A DNA stretch of 32,691 nt from Pigoraptor chileana (lineage: Eukaryota; Opisthokonta; Filasterea): assembly GCA_943704495.1 (NCBI GenBank), contig CALSCR010004401.1:1-32691 (forward strand), given 5' to 3'. This document shows positions 1-9,029 of this stretch, piece by piece. Both the position numbers and the translations under genes were made by a program. The first letter of the stretch is position 1; every line of letters starts with the position of its first letter. Below the pieces are notes generated by a model. The model saw only the letters and a program-made list of their open reading frames with translations, was not told the DNA's origin and ran no database searches.

Positions 1-1
1 A

Positions 2-345
2 GTATGCACTCCGCAGACAGTATGCACTCCGCAGACAGTATGCACTCCGGAAGCAGTGTGCATTCCGCAAACAGTTTGCACTCCGCAGACAGATGGGGCG
101 CCGCCGACAGTGTGCACTCTGCAGACAGTGTGTACTCCGCAAACAGATTGCGCGCCGCAAACAGATTGCCTGCCGCAGACAGATTGCGCGCCGCAGACAG
201 ATTGCGCGACGCAAATCCCGAAACAGAATGCACCGCCAGACAGTGCACTCCGCAGACAGTGCACACTGCAGACAGATTGCGCCGTAGACAGTGTGCACTC
301 CCGAAACAGTGTGCACTCCGCAGGCAGTCTCTCCACAAAAACGTT
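2..345. repeat. 18-bp minisatellite
   Basis: About nineteen tandem copies of an 18-bp unit resembling AGTATGCACTCCGCAGAC. Because the unit is a multiple of three, the plus strand stays open (MHSADS-type hexapeptides from position 4 to 441). Copies diverge progressively from left to right. It could be the end of a low-complexity protein gene whose other part lies outside the window, but no domain supports that; I treat it as a satellite. Confidence 0.85.
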
Positions 346-359
346 TCGCTACAGGGCAG

Positions 360-1990
360 AATGATCAAGCCAGTTCTCCAAAAACTTTTCGCGCAAGGAC
401 AAAAAGATCAAAAGATAGACAGTCTCCCGTCCGCTCAATAGTGTCAGAGTGCGATCCTGTTGGTGGAAGCGACCCGTCCTCTGTGCGGAGAGGCATACTG
501 AATCAACACGACAGTCCCACGCCCTTTAAAAACTTTTCGCAGAGGGACAGACTGATTCAAAACGACAGTCTCTTGCCCTCTAACAGTTTCGTGCGGAGGG
601 GCAGACAGATTCAAAACGACAGTTTCTGTCCCTCAAAAACTTTTCACGAAGAGGCAGCCTGATTGAAAGTGACTGTCTCCCGCCCTCTAACATTTTAGTG
701 CTGACGAGCAGACTGATTCAGAACGACAGTATTTCGTCCTCTAACAGTTCATAATTATTCAAAACGACAAAATGTGGCCATCAAGCAGAATCTGCGGATG
801 TGACAGACTAATTCAAAACGACAGTCTGCCCTCCAACAGTTTCGTGCGGAGGGGCAGACTGATTCAAAACGACAGTCTCTTGCCCTCAAAAACTTTTCGC
901 GGAGAGACAAAGTGATTCAAAACCATAGTCTCTTGCCCTCTAACAGTTCCGTGCGAAGGGGCAGAATGAACCAAAACGGCAGTTGCCCTGTAACAGTTTC
1001 GTGCGGAGAGGCGGAATGACTGAAATCGACAGTCTCTTGCCCTCTGCCCTCAGTTTCGTGCGGAGGGGCAGACTGACTCAAAATGACAGTATTTAGTCCT
1101 CTAACAGTTTCGTGCGGAGGGCAGAATGAATCAAAACGACAGTCTCTCGCCCTTTAACAGTTTAATGCGACAAACTGCTTCAAAACGAAAGTCTCTCGTC
1201 CTCAAAAACGAGAGTTTCTCTTTTTTATTGTTTAATGCGGAGCGGCAGACTGATTCAAAAGGACAATCTCTGGCCCTCTAACAGTTTGTGCAGTGAGGCA
1301 GACTGATTCAAAAGGACCCTCACCATCGTACAGTTTCGTGAAGAGGCAGAATTATTCAAAACGACCGTCTGTCGCTCTCAATGAAACTTTTCGTGAAGAG
1401 GCAAAATTATTCAAGACAACAACAGTCTCTTGCCCTCTAACAGTTTCGTGCGGAGGGGTAGAATGAATCAGATCGACAGACTCTCGCCATCAAAAACTTT
1501 TCGCGGAGAGACAAATTGGTTCAAAACGACAGTCTCGAACATTTTCGTGCTGATGGGCAGGACAGACTGACACAAAACGACAGTCTCTGTCCTCAAATAC
1601 TTTTCAAGAGAGGCAGACTGATTGAAAGTGACCGTCTATCGCCTTCTAATAGTGTCGTGAGGAGGGGGAGCAGACATATTCAAAACGACAGTCTCTTGTC
1701 CACTAACAGTGTCGTGCGGAGGGGCATACTGATTCAACACGACAGTCTTGCGCCCTCTACCAGTCTAGTGCGCAAGGGCAGAATGGATCAAATCGACAGT
1801 CTCTCGCTCTCAAAAACGTTTCGTGGAGGGGCAAACTAATTCCAAACGACAGTCTCTCGCCCTTTAACAGTCTAGTACGGAGGGGCATACTGACTCAAAA
1901 CGTCAATCTCTGTCCCTCAATTTGTTTTTCCGGAGAGGCAGACTGATTCCCAAACGACAGTCTCTTGCCCTTAATAAGACTTTTCGTGGA
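360..1990. repeat. Degenerate 55-62-bp tandem array
   Basis: Roughly 28 diverged copies of a unit with the recurrent parts GATTCAAAACGACAGTCT, TTGCCCTCTAACAGTTTC and GTGCGGAGGGGCAGACT. Each unit carries the short inverted pair GACTG...CAGTC around TTCAAAACGA, so single strands could form a small hairpin per unit. Copies vary in length and sequence and no long reading frame survives. No gene is visible in this stretch. Confidence 0.85.
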
Positions 1991-2145
1991 GAGGCAGACT
2001 TAGGGTTAGGATTGCCCAGCGCAGAGACGTCGGTCACTCCATGGCAACGGGAGAGATCGAGCGAATAAACGCCGCCCAGCGCAGACACATCCGTTACATA
2101 GCAATCAGAGAGATTGAGCGTGTGTACGCAGCCCAATGCAGACAC
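1990..2145 (-). pseudogene. Leucine-rich-repeat gene fragment
   Basis: About two and a half repeats of an LRR type reading VTDVSALG followed by VYSLDLSRC or VHTLNLSDC, on the minus strand. A stop lies immediately upstream of the first recognisable repeat, and downstream the frame runs straight into the tandem array. This is a scrap of a longer LRR gene, not a complete gene. Some diverged copies of the same DNA unit are still visible at 2020-2140 as repeated GCCCAGCGCAGACA. Confidence 0.6.
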
Positions 2146-2164
2146 AATTGCTCATATATGCCTG

Positions 2165-2184
2165 TGGCGCGCGGAGGACACTTG
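2165..2184 (-). repeat. Copy of the post-stop GC element (diverged)
   Basis: Minus-strand reading TGTCCTCCGCGCGCCACAG, a variant of the dispersed element described at 8579. It lies about 20 bases after a minus-strand stop that closes the ankyrin-like fragment at 2207-2489. Confidence 0.5.
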
Positions 2185-2206
2185 CTACCACCCAGCCGGT
2201 CAGCAA

Positions 2207-3722
2207 ATTGCATGCGGTTGGAGTACAACCAGAGTTTCCATGTACATTCTGAATTGAAATAGTGTGCTATTGTTTATCCAACGCCGATTAATAGCTCCCA
2301 ACTCAAGCAACCATGAAGAATCGCGACTTGCTGTGCATGTGCAATCTGCAAAAATAGAGCAAATGCTACTGTGGTGGCTGTTGGATAATGTTGTTTCAGC
2401 CAAATTGCACACTCGAGATGACCATTAAGTAAAGTATTGACCCAAACTTCGGACCTTCGGACCGAAGACTGTCGGGTAAACAATAGCATCGTTTCAGCCA
2501 GTCCAAAATGCTATGTAGCCACGGCTACCATGCACATCATCAGTTTGTCACTTATAGGGGTGTGTTTTAAACATCTCTTAAACACACAAGATCCCCATTT
2601 TTAACTGAATACGCAATGCACAGAATTAAATCAACATTCTGTCCGGCAGAAATTCTTTCTATCTGAAACTTCAAATTTGCAACTTTCGATGCAACGTAAT
2701 GCTTTGTTTTGTCAGTAATGTTTAGTTGAAGTAGTTTTCTGGCAATCGTAACACCCAGCGAAACCACCGCATCCATGGCGTGGCGTAGTTTCACTTCAAA
2801 TTCAGCATCTTTATTAAATAGCATTTCAATCATCGACGCCATTTCTAGTCTTAATAAACGAACAATCCCCTTTTCCGTAATCATCATCCCGCGGTCATAA
2901 AGCAATTTCAGTACACTATCTGTTGCCGCACCATCAGCCGCAAGAATGCTGAATCCATTATTACTGCAAATGAAAGTGCACATTGCTGTATCACCCACTA
3001 ATGCCCAATTATCTAAAGCACACGCCCACTCGTGCGGTTGAAGATGTAAATCTTGAAAATGGCATTTATAAACAGACTGTATTTCTGCGATTATTCGACT
3101 GCTTCCCAAAATGAATGCTTCTTTCATTGCCTTTTTAACTGTACTTTCATCCCACGGTTCGTTCCTCATCAGCCAGTTTATGCCTTCAAGATTGTCTGTT
3201 CTACAAAATTTTTGAAACAACTGTTCTTGTTGCTGTTTTGAAATGTAACCAGATTGGATCAACCAATCGGTTATTTCGAAGTGACATTGAGAGCTGGCCA
3301 AGAATGCCAAAGAAAAGGAATCAGCACCCCAACGAGCTTATTCCTCAGAACATCCAATTGACCGTAATGTGCGGCATGTCTCGCAATTGAGCGCTGAATT
3401 TCGATTGTATATGCTGTATATTCGTCCATGAAGTCCCCTACACTTGCTTTCTTAATGGCAATTAATGCCCCGCATTCCTGGGAATTGTATTCGCGCATAT
3501 GTAATCAATGCATTTCATGTCGAACAAATCTGAATTCTTTTGAGGACAAATATCAGTTAAGCGCCACCAAGAGTACGGTCTATATAAGCCGCATGGCGCC
3601 TTTTTGACTTGCCGAATCACTGATAATAATCTCTTGCAAGTTGTTGCAACATGTCCCTGTTCTGTACGTGTCAAGTATCTACAGATTGATTCTAAATTGT
3701 CGAAACATAGCAGAGTAAGCAT
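2207..3722 (-). pseudogene. F-box / ankyrin-type protein gene, decayed
   Basis: The minus strand begins with an F-box-like N-terminus (from the Met at 3722: LCFDNLESICRYL, then VATTCKRLLSVI) and continues with helical repeats of ankyrin type (HYGQLDVLRNK, FEITDWLIQSG, DNLEGINWLMR, GHLECAIWLKQ). Such proteins usually present substrates to SCF ubiquitin ligases. The reading is spread over several frames: it shifts near 3490 (between ...CIDYICAN and EYNSQECG...) and near 3340 (between LDVLRNK and ARWGADS), a stop occurs at 2567, and one more ankyrin-like piece follows at 2274-2489. No convincing GT-AG introns explain the shifts, so I read this as a decaying gene. Sequencing errors could mimic one shift but hardly all. 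Confidence 0.5.
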
Positions 3723-3758
3723 GTCTATTTGTCTATTATTGGAATATATACTTGTCCT

Positions 3759-3790
3759 TAGCGCGTGTCCGCCGCGCGCCACGGTGTCCA
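3759..3790 (+). repeat. Copy of the post-stop GC element
   Basis: Plus-strand TAG (3759-3761) followed by GTGTCCGCCGCGCGCCACGG and TGTCC. No long plus-strand gene ends here, so the copy brings a stop-like left end of its own. It sits just upstream of the F-box gene start and is inverted relative to the copy at 3863. Confidence 0.6.
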
Positions 3791-3862
3791 TTCGCAGCCA
3801 TATGATCCAAAGTGTATACTTTACATCTCTTAGCAACTCAAAAATAATGCGGTATAGAATTC

Positions 3863-3890
3863 GTGGACACCGCGGCGCGCGGGTGGACAT
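3863..3890 (-). repeat. Copy of the post-stop GC element, inverted partner
   Basis: Minus-strand reading TGTCCACCCGCGCGCCGCGG then TGTCC. With the copy at 3759 it forms an inverted pair about 100 bases apart at the 5' side of the F-box gene. Confidence 0.55.
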
Positions 3891-3899
3891 TTGCAAAGT

Positions 3900-4450
3900 T
3901 TAATTCTGGTTGATATCTCCCAAACCGCGGGAAGTCTCAGTTCGCAGTTATTGATTGTACTGGTTCAACTGAGACAAAGGTTGTCGAAACAACGACAGCG
4001 GGTCCCCCAAACTGTCGCTGTTGCGTTTCGTAATGCAGCCGAGCAGTTATGCAGTCGAACCCTTCCAGAAGAAAACAAGCGATTGTTGAAACGCTTGGCA
4101 CAGTCGACGTTCATGAGCCCAAAACACCACATAAAACACCAAAATAGAGACGCAACACACAACCCAATTAGTGAGTCATATGTGGTTAATAGAATAGTTC
4201 TCGGGTGGCCAAAACACGATTCGCTTTCCTTGCGCGACCTTTCATGCGTGCCTGCAGATAATCCAGACAGTTGTTGTATGCCTCACCACTTTCGAAAAAC
4301 GTCTGATTTAGGAACTTTGTTGTTATCACTTGAGATATCGAATCACTTGCGTTTTCAAATGTCAATTTCCCCCAAGCAGAGTCACTCACACGACAACGGG
4401 ATAGGGTAGAACATGTACATCTCAAATGGTCTGGCTCACTGGGAAGTTGA
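3900..4450. other. Stretch without a convincing gene
   Basis: Only weak coding signals. A minus-strand frame at 4186-4425 (79 codons, with GEAYNNCLDYLQARM) and a plus-strand frame of 172 codons at 3891-4409 overlap each other. Neither shows a domain, a signal or splice sites, so neither is called. A remnant of an older gene or mobile element is possible. Confidence 0.4.
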
Positions 4451-4453
4451 CGA

Positions 4454-5284
4454 TCAAAGTTGAGTGCCCCAACAGCGTTTTAACCAATCAGAATCAACAG
4501 CAGTAAAATTTGCAGAGTACCCTACCGCCCCGTGGACGGCGCCATTTATGACTGCCTCGCTCTGAACAGACTGAACAAAGCCGACCCCAGAAGTGGCGTG
4601 ACCAGAATCTGCCGCGCGGGGGCGGAACCCCGCTAACGCATCTACAAAACCAGGATTAGGCTGGACAATAAACCGTTTTGCCTGCACAAACTCAAACGCG
4701 TCTCCATACGACATCCCATGCCGCCTCATCAAGTAGTAAATTACGACTGTGGCCGATCTGCTTTTCCCAGCAAAGCAATGTACCAACACGCCTTCGTTCG
4801 CGTCAATCGCATGGACGATCGTATCATAAGCAAAATTGAAGTATTGGTGAATGTTGGCAGTGGGTATGTCCTTCACAGCAATGTTTAAAACGCGAATAGC
4901 GGGACTGGTGTAAGTGTACCGAACCGTTGGAAAAGAGAAATTCAGGATGTGAGAAATTTGGTGCTTGACAATATGCTTTGGGTGAGACGCGCGAAAGTCT
5001 CCCAAAAACAACCCCGGAACGATTACGCAAATCGGCGGTACGACATAAAATATAGGATGCATAGCCCGAGGTGGCACCACGATCGTTTTGTACTCTACGC
5101 GTTTCGCCGCGTGCCACGAGTTTGCGTTTGCGTGCGAGTTTGCGTTTGCGTGCGAGTTTGTGGTTGTGTACGAGTTTGCGTTTGCGTGCGAGTTTGCGGT
5201 TGATCTTAAGTTCATTCTTACTCCAACAAATTCAAAAAAAAACGTAGCCCAATGATTAAACTGATGGAAGCGATTCTTCTTCAA
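4454..5284 (-). CDS. Dual-specificity protein phosphatase (DSP/DUSP type)
   Basis: The protein removes phosphate from Tyr and probably Ser/Thr by a cysteinyl intermediate. The signature HCFAGKSRS (CX5R; Cys170, Arg176 counted from the first in-frame Met at 5284) sits at about 4747-4795, and the expected acid Asp139 lies in NIAVKDIP upstream. The family core spans roughly residues 80-215, starting at VIVPGLFLGD and ending at QPNPGFVDAL, the normal length for an atypical DUSP. The true start is uncertain: the Met at 5284 overlaps the divergent HECT gene, whereas the Met at 5215 leaves 36 bases between the two genes. The segment after it (about residues 31-55) is a low-complexity S/N/A run encoded by a minisatellite. 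The C-terminal tail contains a GC hairpin insert right after the phosphatase core. Catalytic residues are all present, so it is probably active. Substrate unknown. Confidence 0.85.
   Translation of the reverse strand: MKKNRFHQFNHWATFFFEFVGVRMNLRSTANSHANANSYTTTNSHANANSHANANSWHAAKRVEYKTIVVPPRAMHPIFYVVPPICVIVPGLFLGDFRASHPKHIVKHQISHILNFSFPTVRYTYTSPAIRVLNIAVKDIPTANIHQYFNFAYDTIVHAIDANEGVLVHCFAGKSRSATVVIYYLMRRHGMSYGDAFEFVQAKRFIVQPNPGFVDALAGFRPRAADSGHATSGVGFVQSVQSEAVINGAVHGAVGYSANFTAVDSDWLKRCWGTQL
4611..4636 (-). repeat. GC hairpin insert inside the phosphatase gene
   Basis: Minus-strand reading TTAGCGGGGTTCCGCCCCCG followed by CGCGGCAG. A 6-bp stem (GCGGGG/CCCCGC) is formed by 4616-4621 and 4628-4633. 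It is the same element as at 7597 and 7759 and encodes AGFRPRAADS immediately after the phosphatase core. The frame is not disturbed. Confidence 0.75.
5108..5204. repeat. Minisatellite in the phosphatase 5' coding part
   Basis: Tandem 12/18-bp units built from GAGTTTGCGTTTGCGTGC. On the minus strand they encode repeated SHANAN and SYTTTN. If translation starts at 5215 they lie just after the start codon; if it starts downstream they are 5' leader. Confidence 0.8.
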
Positions 5285-8200
5285 ATCGCATCTAACGTTG
5301 AACGTATTCTCTTCAATGCAACGTCCTTAAAAGACTTGCTCGAACTTGACGATTTGGCTGAGCGCATTTGCTGGGACGCTCAGGACGAACGTGGGAACAA
5401 CTATCTCCAAGTGGCAATCAGACTTGGCAACATTTATCTTGTAAAACTCGCAATGGGCAATGTGCAGATTGACCACCATAACGACGATGGGGAAACCGCC
5501 CTGGACATAGCACGCGGGTTGCACTTTGATCAAGCAGTGTTGCAACTGGAAGAAGTTTGGCCGGAAGTCTGTCCACCGCCGCCGCTGCCAAATCCCGAAT
5601 TGTTACGTGCGATCCGTGAAAAGAAGCACAAGGTTGTTGGAGAGCTGTTGCAGCGCGGAGACCATTCGGTTGCACAACTTCAAGCATGCGTGGAGGAGAG
5701 TATTTCGCACGATTCTCGTCTCTGTTTTCGAACTTTGCTCGAGGTGGTGAGCCCGAACTTTCACATGCGAAACCGCATTGCCCCGTTGCACATGTCAGTG
5801 ACTACCAAATTCGCCTGGATGTTGCAACCACTCTTGCGAATTACTCAACTCGATCTCAACTTCGCTGATCGTACGGGGAAGACAGTCCTTCACCACTGCG
5901 TCCTTGCCAACAACGGGTCGTTCGCACCCATGCTCTTGTACGCTGGGGCAAATCCAACAATTCGTGATCACAATGGAATCAGTGCAGTTGTTCTTGCCAT
6001 GCAAACCAACCGTCACGACATGGCACAGCTGTTTTTTCACAACGGAGTAACACTTCAACGGGACGAGGAGGAAGAAGTTTTGATTCTGGCGGAAGACATA
6101 ATCGTTCTCTACCTCAATGCAGGCTGGATCCCGTCTGCCCGTTCAGTCAACTATGCGATTGTTAACAACGTTGCGATTACAACCGCGATTTTGCAAAAGT
6201 ATCTATCTGCGCCGGTCCACCCTCACTTTCGACCTGTCGACTTTATCCACATTGTCGTATTGTTGACAAAACACCAACATGAAAAAGGGCTGGCCACGGC
6301 GTTGCATACGATGAACGACGCTCTTTGGCACCCAGCTTTAACGGGTGGATTGAACAACATTCTTCACGCATTGGTGTTAGAACACATCGACATAACTGCG
6401 TTTCTAACCACTGCCGTTTCCACGCTGTCCACCCACACCCTTCATGGGCTCCTAAGACATCATAACGCCGAAGGTAAGACTCCAATGTATCTCGCTGTCA
6501 GTTCAGGAAATGTCGACGCGGTCAAAGCGTTTGCGCGCTGCATACCCGCACACAACCTGCTCGTGTTTACCAAGCAGGAAACGTCGCACAACACGCTGCT
6601 CCATGCCGCACTTGCCCTGCGCGCCCCCAAACAAATGCTCTCCACGCTCTTTAAAGAGCTAAAGTTGGACGAGATTTGCGACCGTTTTAACAAGAAAATG
6701 CACGCCGCGCTTCACATTGCGGTCGCCCAACAGAACTACGAGTGTGTCGGCTTGTTATTGAATCACGGCTGCAATCCAAACGCCGAAAACAGTCAGAAGC
6801 AAACTCCTCTACACAAATCGGCCCAACTTGGCAGCATTGACATAACTCGCCTTTTATTAAGCTACGGCGCCGATCCGTCTCACGCAGACGGGTTTGGGAG
6901 AACTGCCTTGTATTACGCGTGCGGCACTCCGGCGCAGCTGCTCGTACTCGTCGGGTACGTGGATGGGTTTGAAAGTCTCGTGGACGCGGACGGGCTGAGC
7001 GTTTTAGAGTATGCCGCAAAATCGCAGAAGAGGTATCAGTCGGTGTTGCATTTGCATTTTGAGAAGCCGCTGCAGCTGTGGCCGGGAGAGTGTGTGCGAC
7101 GAGCGGTGGCGGGAGCGTGCGAGAACGGCCGTCGCCTGTTGAATTTTCTGCTGAACAATGACAACCAAACGCAAACGGTCGAGACATTTTTGTCTTCCGG
7201 GGCGTTCCAGTGGGAAGGAGCCGTGGCCAATCACATGAGGCGGGCACTCGGTCGGTTTGACTGTTTTGGTCTTGGGGCCAAGAGCTACTTCAACGGCAGA
7301 ATATTGGGACAGATCATGGCAACGATTGCCGGGAGCGCTGCAACAGACGGGGACGACGACAATACGCTGGCGGATATTGTGACAAGAATGCACGAAGATG
7401 TAGCAGCTGTTGTGAGAATGCCATTATACTTGACGAGAACAAACGATAATCTTACGTTGTTGAGGCAAACGCTCGATCAGATGAAAAGTTCCGCAGAAGA
7501 AATAAACGCCCCATTCAGCGTGAGCTTTGCCAACGAGCTTGGAAGGGATGATGGAGGGCTGTCTCGTTATTTGTACGCAACTTTGGGTGAAGCCCTGCGG
7601 GGTTACGCCCCCGCGCGACAGTTTCCAGTGGTCGGGCTGGATTCCGGGGCTTGGGAGGTTTCTGGGGAGGTCTGGCAGTTTCCGGATTTTGGACAGATTG
7701 CGCAATCGCAAACTCCAACAGAAAACTCGTCGTCGCGCGAGAGAGAAACTCAGCTCTCGTCGCGCGGGGGCGACACCCCGCTAATGCTGGGCCACTTACT
7801 TGCCCGTTGTATTGCGGTTGATAAGCAGCCCCTTTATCTGTCGCTGCCTTGCTCGACGCTTATTTGTTTGTTGGGGAGACAGTTTGATTCGATTGAGCAT
7901 TATTTGGCGGTTTTGTCGGTGGACGATTTCGACTTGTATCTCGCTTATATGAAACTGCTAAACGCGGACGATGCGGCCGAGCAGATTGCGGGTTTAGACT
8001 TGAAGATGGAGGCGGACGTGGATGGCCGAGCGATGGAACTGCTTTCAGGAGGGTCTGATGTGGCACTCACTCATGAGAATTTTTCGACATATGTGTTGTT
8101 GAAGCTGCGGCTTGCGATGAGGCCGGACGAAAAGATGCAGCGAATGGTTCAAGGGTTTCAAGAGGTGTTGTTGCCGTCGGTTTCATCGATCATGTCGGTG

Positions 8201-8578
8201 TTTCAGGCGAGGAGGCTAATCGAGGGCGAGACGAAGGTAAGTGGGGAGGATGTGTTGGAGAGGACAAGACTGGGAATAGATGACATGCATGACAACGCTG
8301 TGCAGAGACGCTGCTTTGATGTGTTTGTGCAGTTGGTGCGAGATGAGATGAGCGGAGAGGAGTTGTCGCGGCTGTTGGAATTTTGGATTGGGTCGGGAAA
8401 GCTTGCGTTTGATGATGTGTTGCATGTCCATGTGCATCCTGAGTGGTCCAATGAGCATTTGCCGATCAGTCACACGTGCGCAAAGCTGTTGGATTTGCCG
8501 CCGATTGAGGATTTGGACAAGCTGAGGAGGAAGATTGCGTTGGCTTCGTCCGAGGGACAGTCTTTTTCAATCATTTGA
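5252..8578 (+). CDS. Ankyrin-repeat HECT-type E3 ubiquitin ligase
   Basis: An intronless 1108-residue protein. Ankyrin repeats fill much of residues 1-600, clearest at about 480-565 (HAALHIAVAQ, TPLHKSAQLG, LLLSYGADPS, GRTALYYA). The HECT domain runs from about 730 to the end: FSVSFANELGRDDGGLSRYL at about 753 matches the N-lobe entry, and LPISHTCAKLLDLP holds the catalytic Cys1076 (codon 8477-8479). HECT ligases accept ubiquitin on this Cys and pass it to a substrate, here presumably chosen by the ankyrin repeats. The end SFSII differs from the common acidic-Phe tail but a Phe remains near the C-terminus. About 185 bases flanked by inverted GC hairpins are inserted in frame in the N-lobe. 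The start at 5252 (MIKLMEAILLQ) is the first in-frame Met and lies 36 bases from the divergent phosphatase start. Confidence 0.9.
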   Translation: MIKLMEAILLQIASNVERILFNATSLKDLLELDDLAERICWDAQDERGNNYLQVAIRLGNIYLVKLAMGNVQIDHHNDDGETALDIARGLHFDQAVLQLEEVWPEVCPPPPLPNPELLRAIREKKHKVVGELLQRGDHSVAQLQACVEESISHDSRLCFRTLLEVVSPNFHMRNRIAPLHMSVTTKFAWMLQPLLRITQLDLNFADRTGKTVLHHCVLANNGSFAPMLLYAGANPTIRDHNGISAVVLAMQTNRHDMAQLFFHNGVTLQRDEEEEVLILAEDIIVLYLNAGWIPSARSVNYAIVNNVAITTAILQKYLSAPVHPHFRPVDFIHIVVLLTKHQHEKGLATALHTMNDALWHPALTGGLNNILHALVLEHIDITAFLTTAVSTLSTHTLHGLLRHHNAEGKTPMYLAVSSGNVDAVKAFARCIPAHNLLVFTKQETSHNTLLHAALALRAPKQMLSTLFKELKLDEICDRFNKKMHAALHIAVAQQNYECVGLLLNHGCNPNAENSQKQTPLHKSAQLGSIDITRLLLSYGADPSHADGFGRTALYYACGTPAQLLVLVGYVDGFESLVDADGLSVLEYAAKSQKRYQSVLHLHFEKPLQLWPGECVRRAVAGACENGRRLLNFLLNNDNQTQTVETFLSSGAFQWEGAVANHMRRALGRFDCFGLGAKSYFNGRILGQIMATIAGSAATDGDDDNTLADIVTRMHEDVAAVVRMPLYLTRTNDNLTLLRQTLDQMKSSAEEINAPFSVSFANELGRDDGGLSRYLYATLGEALRGYAPARQFPVVGLDSGAWEVSGEVWQFPDFGQIAQSQTPTENSSSRERETQLSSRGGDTPLMLGHLLARCIAVDKQPLYLSLPCSTLICLLGRQFDSIEHYLAVLSVDDFDLYLAYMKLLNADDAAEQIAGLDLKMEADVDGRAMELLSGGSDVALTHENFSTYVLLKLRLAMRPDEKMQRMVQGFQEVLLPSVSSIMSVFQARRLIEGETKVSGEDVLERTRLGIDDMHDNAVQRRCFDVFVQLVRDEMSGEELSRLLEFWIGSGKLAFDDVLHVHVHPEWSNEHLPISHTCAKLLDLPPIEDLDKLRRKIALASSEGQSFSII
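7597..7781. mobile_element. MITE-like in-frame insert with inverted GC-hairpin ends
   Basis: Both ends carry the same element in opposite orientation: GCGGGGTTACGCCCCCGC at 7597-7614 extended by GCGACAG, and at the right its inverse (7759-7781). The stretch encodes about 61 residues (GYAPARQF ... SSRGGDTP) between ATLGEAL and LGHLLARC, which are adjacent or nearly so in ordinary HECT N-lobes. There is no transposase inside and no clear target duplication, so the mobile nature is inferred from the dispersed copies at 4611 and 10134. Confidence 0.55.
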
Positions 8579-8620
8579 GCGTACCGCCGCTCACCACGGT
8601 GTCCGCTCTCTTTGAGAGCG
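8579..8620 (+). promoter_or_regulatory. Post-stop GC element and hairpin after the HECT gene
   Basis: Directly after TGA (8576-8578) comes GCGTA and CCGCCGCTCACCACGGTGTC. A perfect 6-bp stem with a 3-base loop follows (GCTCTC TTT GAGAGC, 8605-8619). The same core stands at the same distance after the stops of two other genes here, so a role in 3'-end formation, termination or mRNA fate is plausible but unproven. Confidence 0.6.
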
Positions 8621-8710
8621 TTTAAATCCTCAAACAAAAACTGAAGGAGCGCGGATGAAACAAGATTTGCTTAGCATATGTTGTGACAGTTTGAGCTGCG
8701 GGTGGCAAAT

Positions 8711-8726
8711 ACCACGGTGAGCGGAC
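8711..8726 (-). promoter_or_regulatory. Post-stop GC element after the 100-codon gene
   Basis: On the minus strand TAA (8729-8727) is followed immediately by GTCCGCTCACCGTGGT. This is a shortened form of the element found after the HECT and forkhead stops. Confidence 0.5.
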
Positions 8727-9029
8727 TTATGCGCACCCGATGTCCGACATTTCGGCAACCGCAGTCGTCGTAATAATAACATTTGGATTCAACGTCCATT
8801 CTGACTCTTTCGCACAATTTTTCTCCACATAAAGCAACCTCCCTGACTCTCTGTCTAACCCGCACACAACCTCATCCCCCACTCGAACGTCCAGCTCAGC
8901 TTTGTACACATACTTCGTTTCAAACATAATGTTCTCGTTTCGTTGTATGAAAAACCGCGGAAAGGGCAATCTGCCTTTGTCTGTTTCCAAAGCCACGTGA
9001 ATCCCACTTCCGTAACTGTAGAAAACCAT
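8727..9029 (-). CDS. Small hypothetical protein, 100 residues
   Basis: An uninterrupted frame from an ATG at 9029, rich in alternating beta-type residues (KYVYKAELDVRVGDEVVCGL and RLLYVEKN). It shows no signal peptide, membrane segment or motif that I recognise. Support for its being real comes from its stop codon, which is followed at once by the dispersed post-stop element seen after two unrelated genes. It is convergent with the HECT gene, with about 150 bases between the two stops. Confidence 0.5.
   Translation of the reverse strand: MVFYSYGSGIHVALETDKGRLPFPRFFIQRNENIMFETKYVYKAELDVRVGDEVVCGLDRESGRLLYVEKNCAKESEWTLNPNVIITTTAVAEMSDIGCA

Noticed and set aside
1-1990. CRISPR-like array of regular repeats
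   Set aside because: The intervening pieces are as repetitive as the repeats, unit lengths drift, and the surroundings are eukaryotic; these are minisatellites.
6687-7393. Minus-strand frames of 129-186 codons opposite the HECT gene
   Set aside because: Antisense shadows of a strongly supported coding region.
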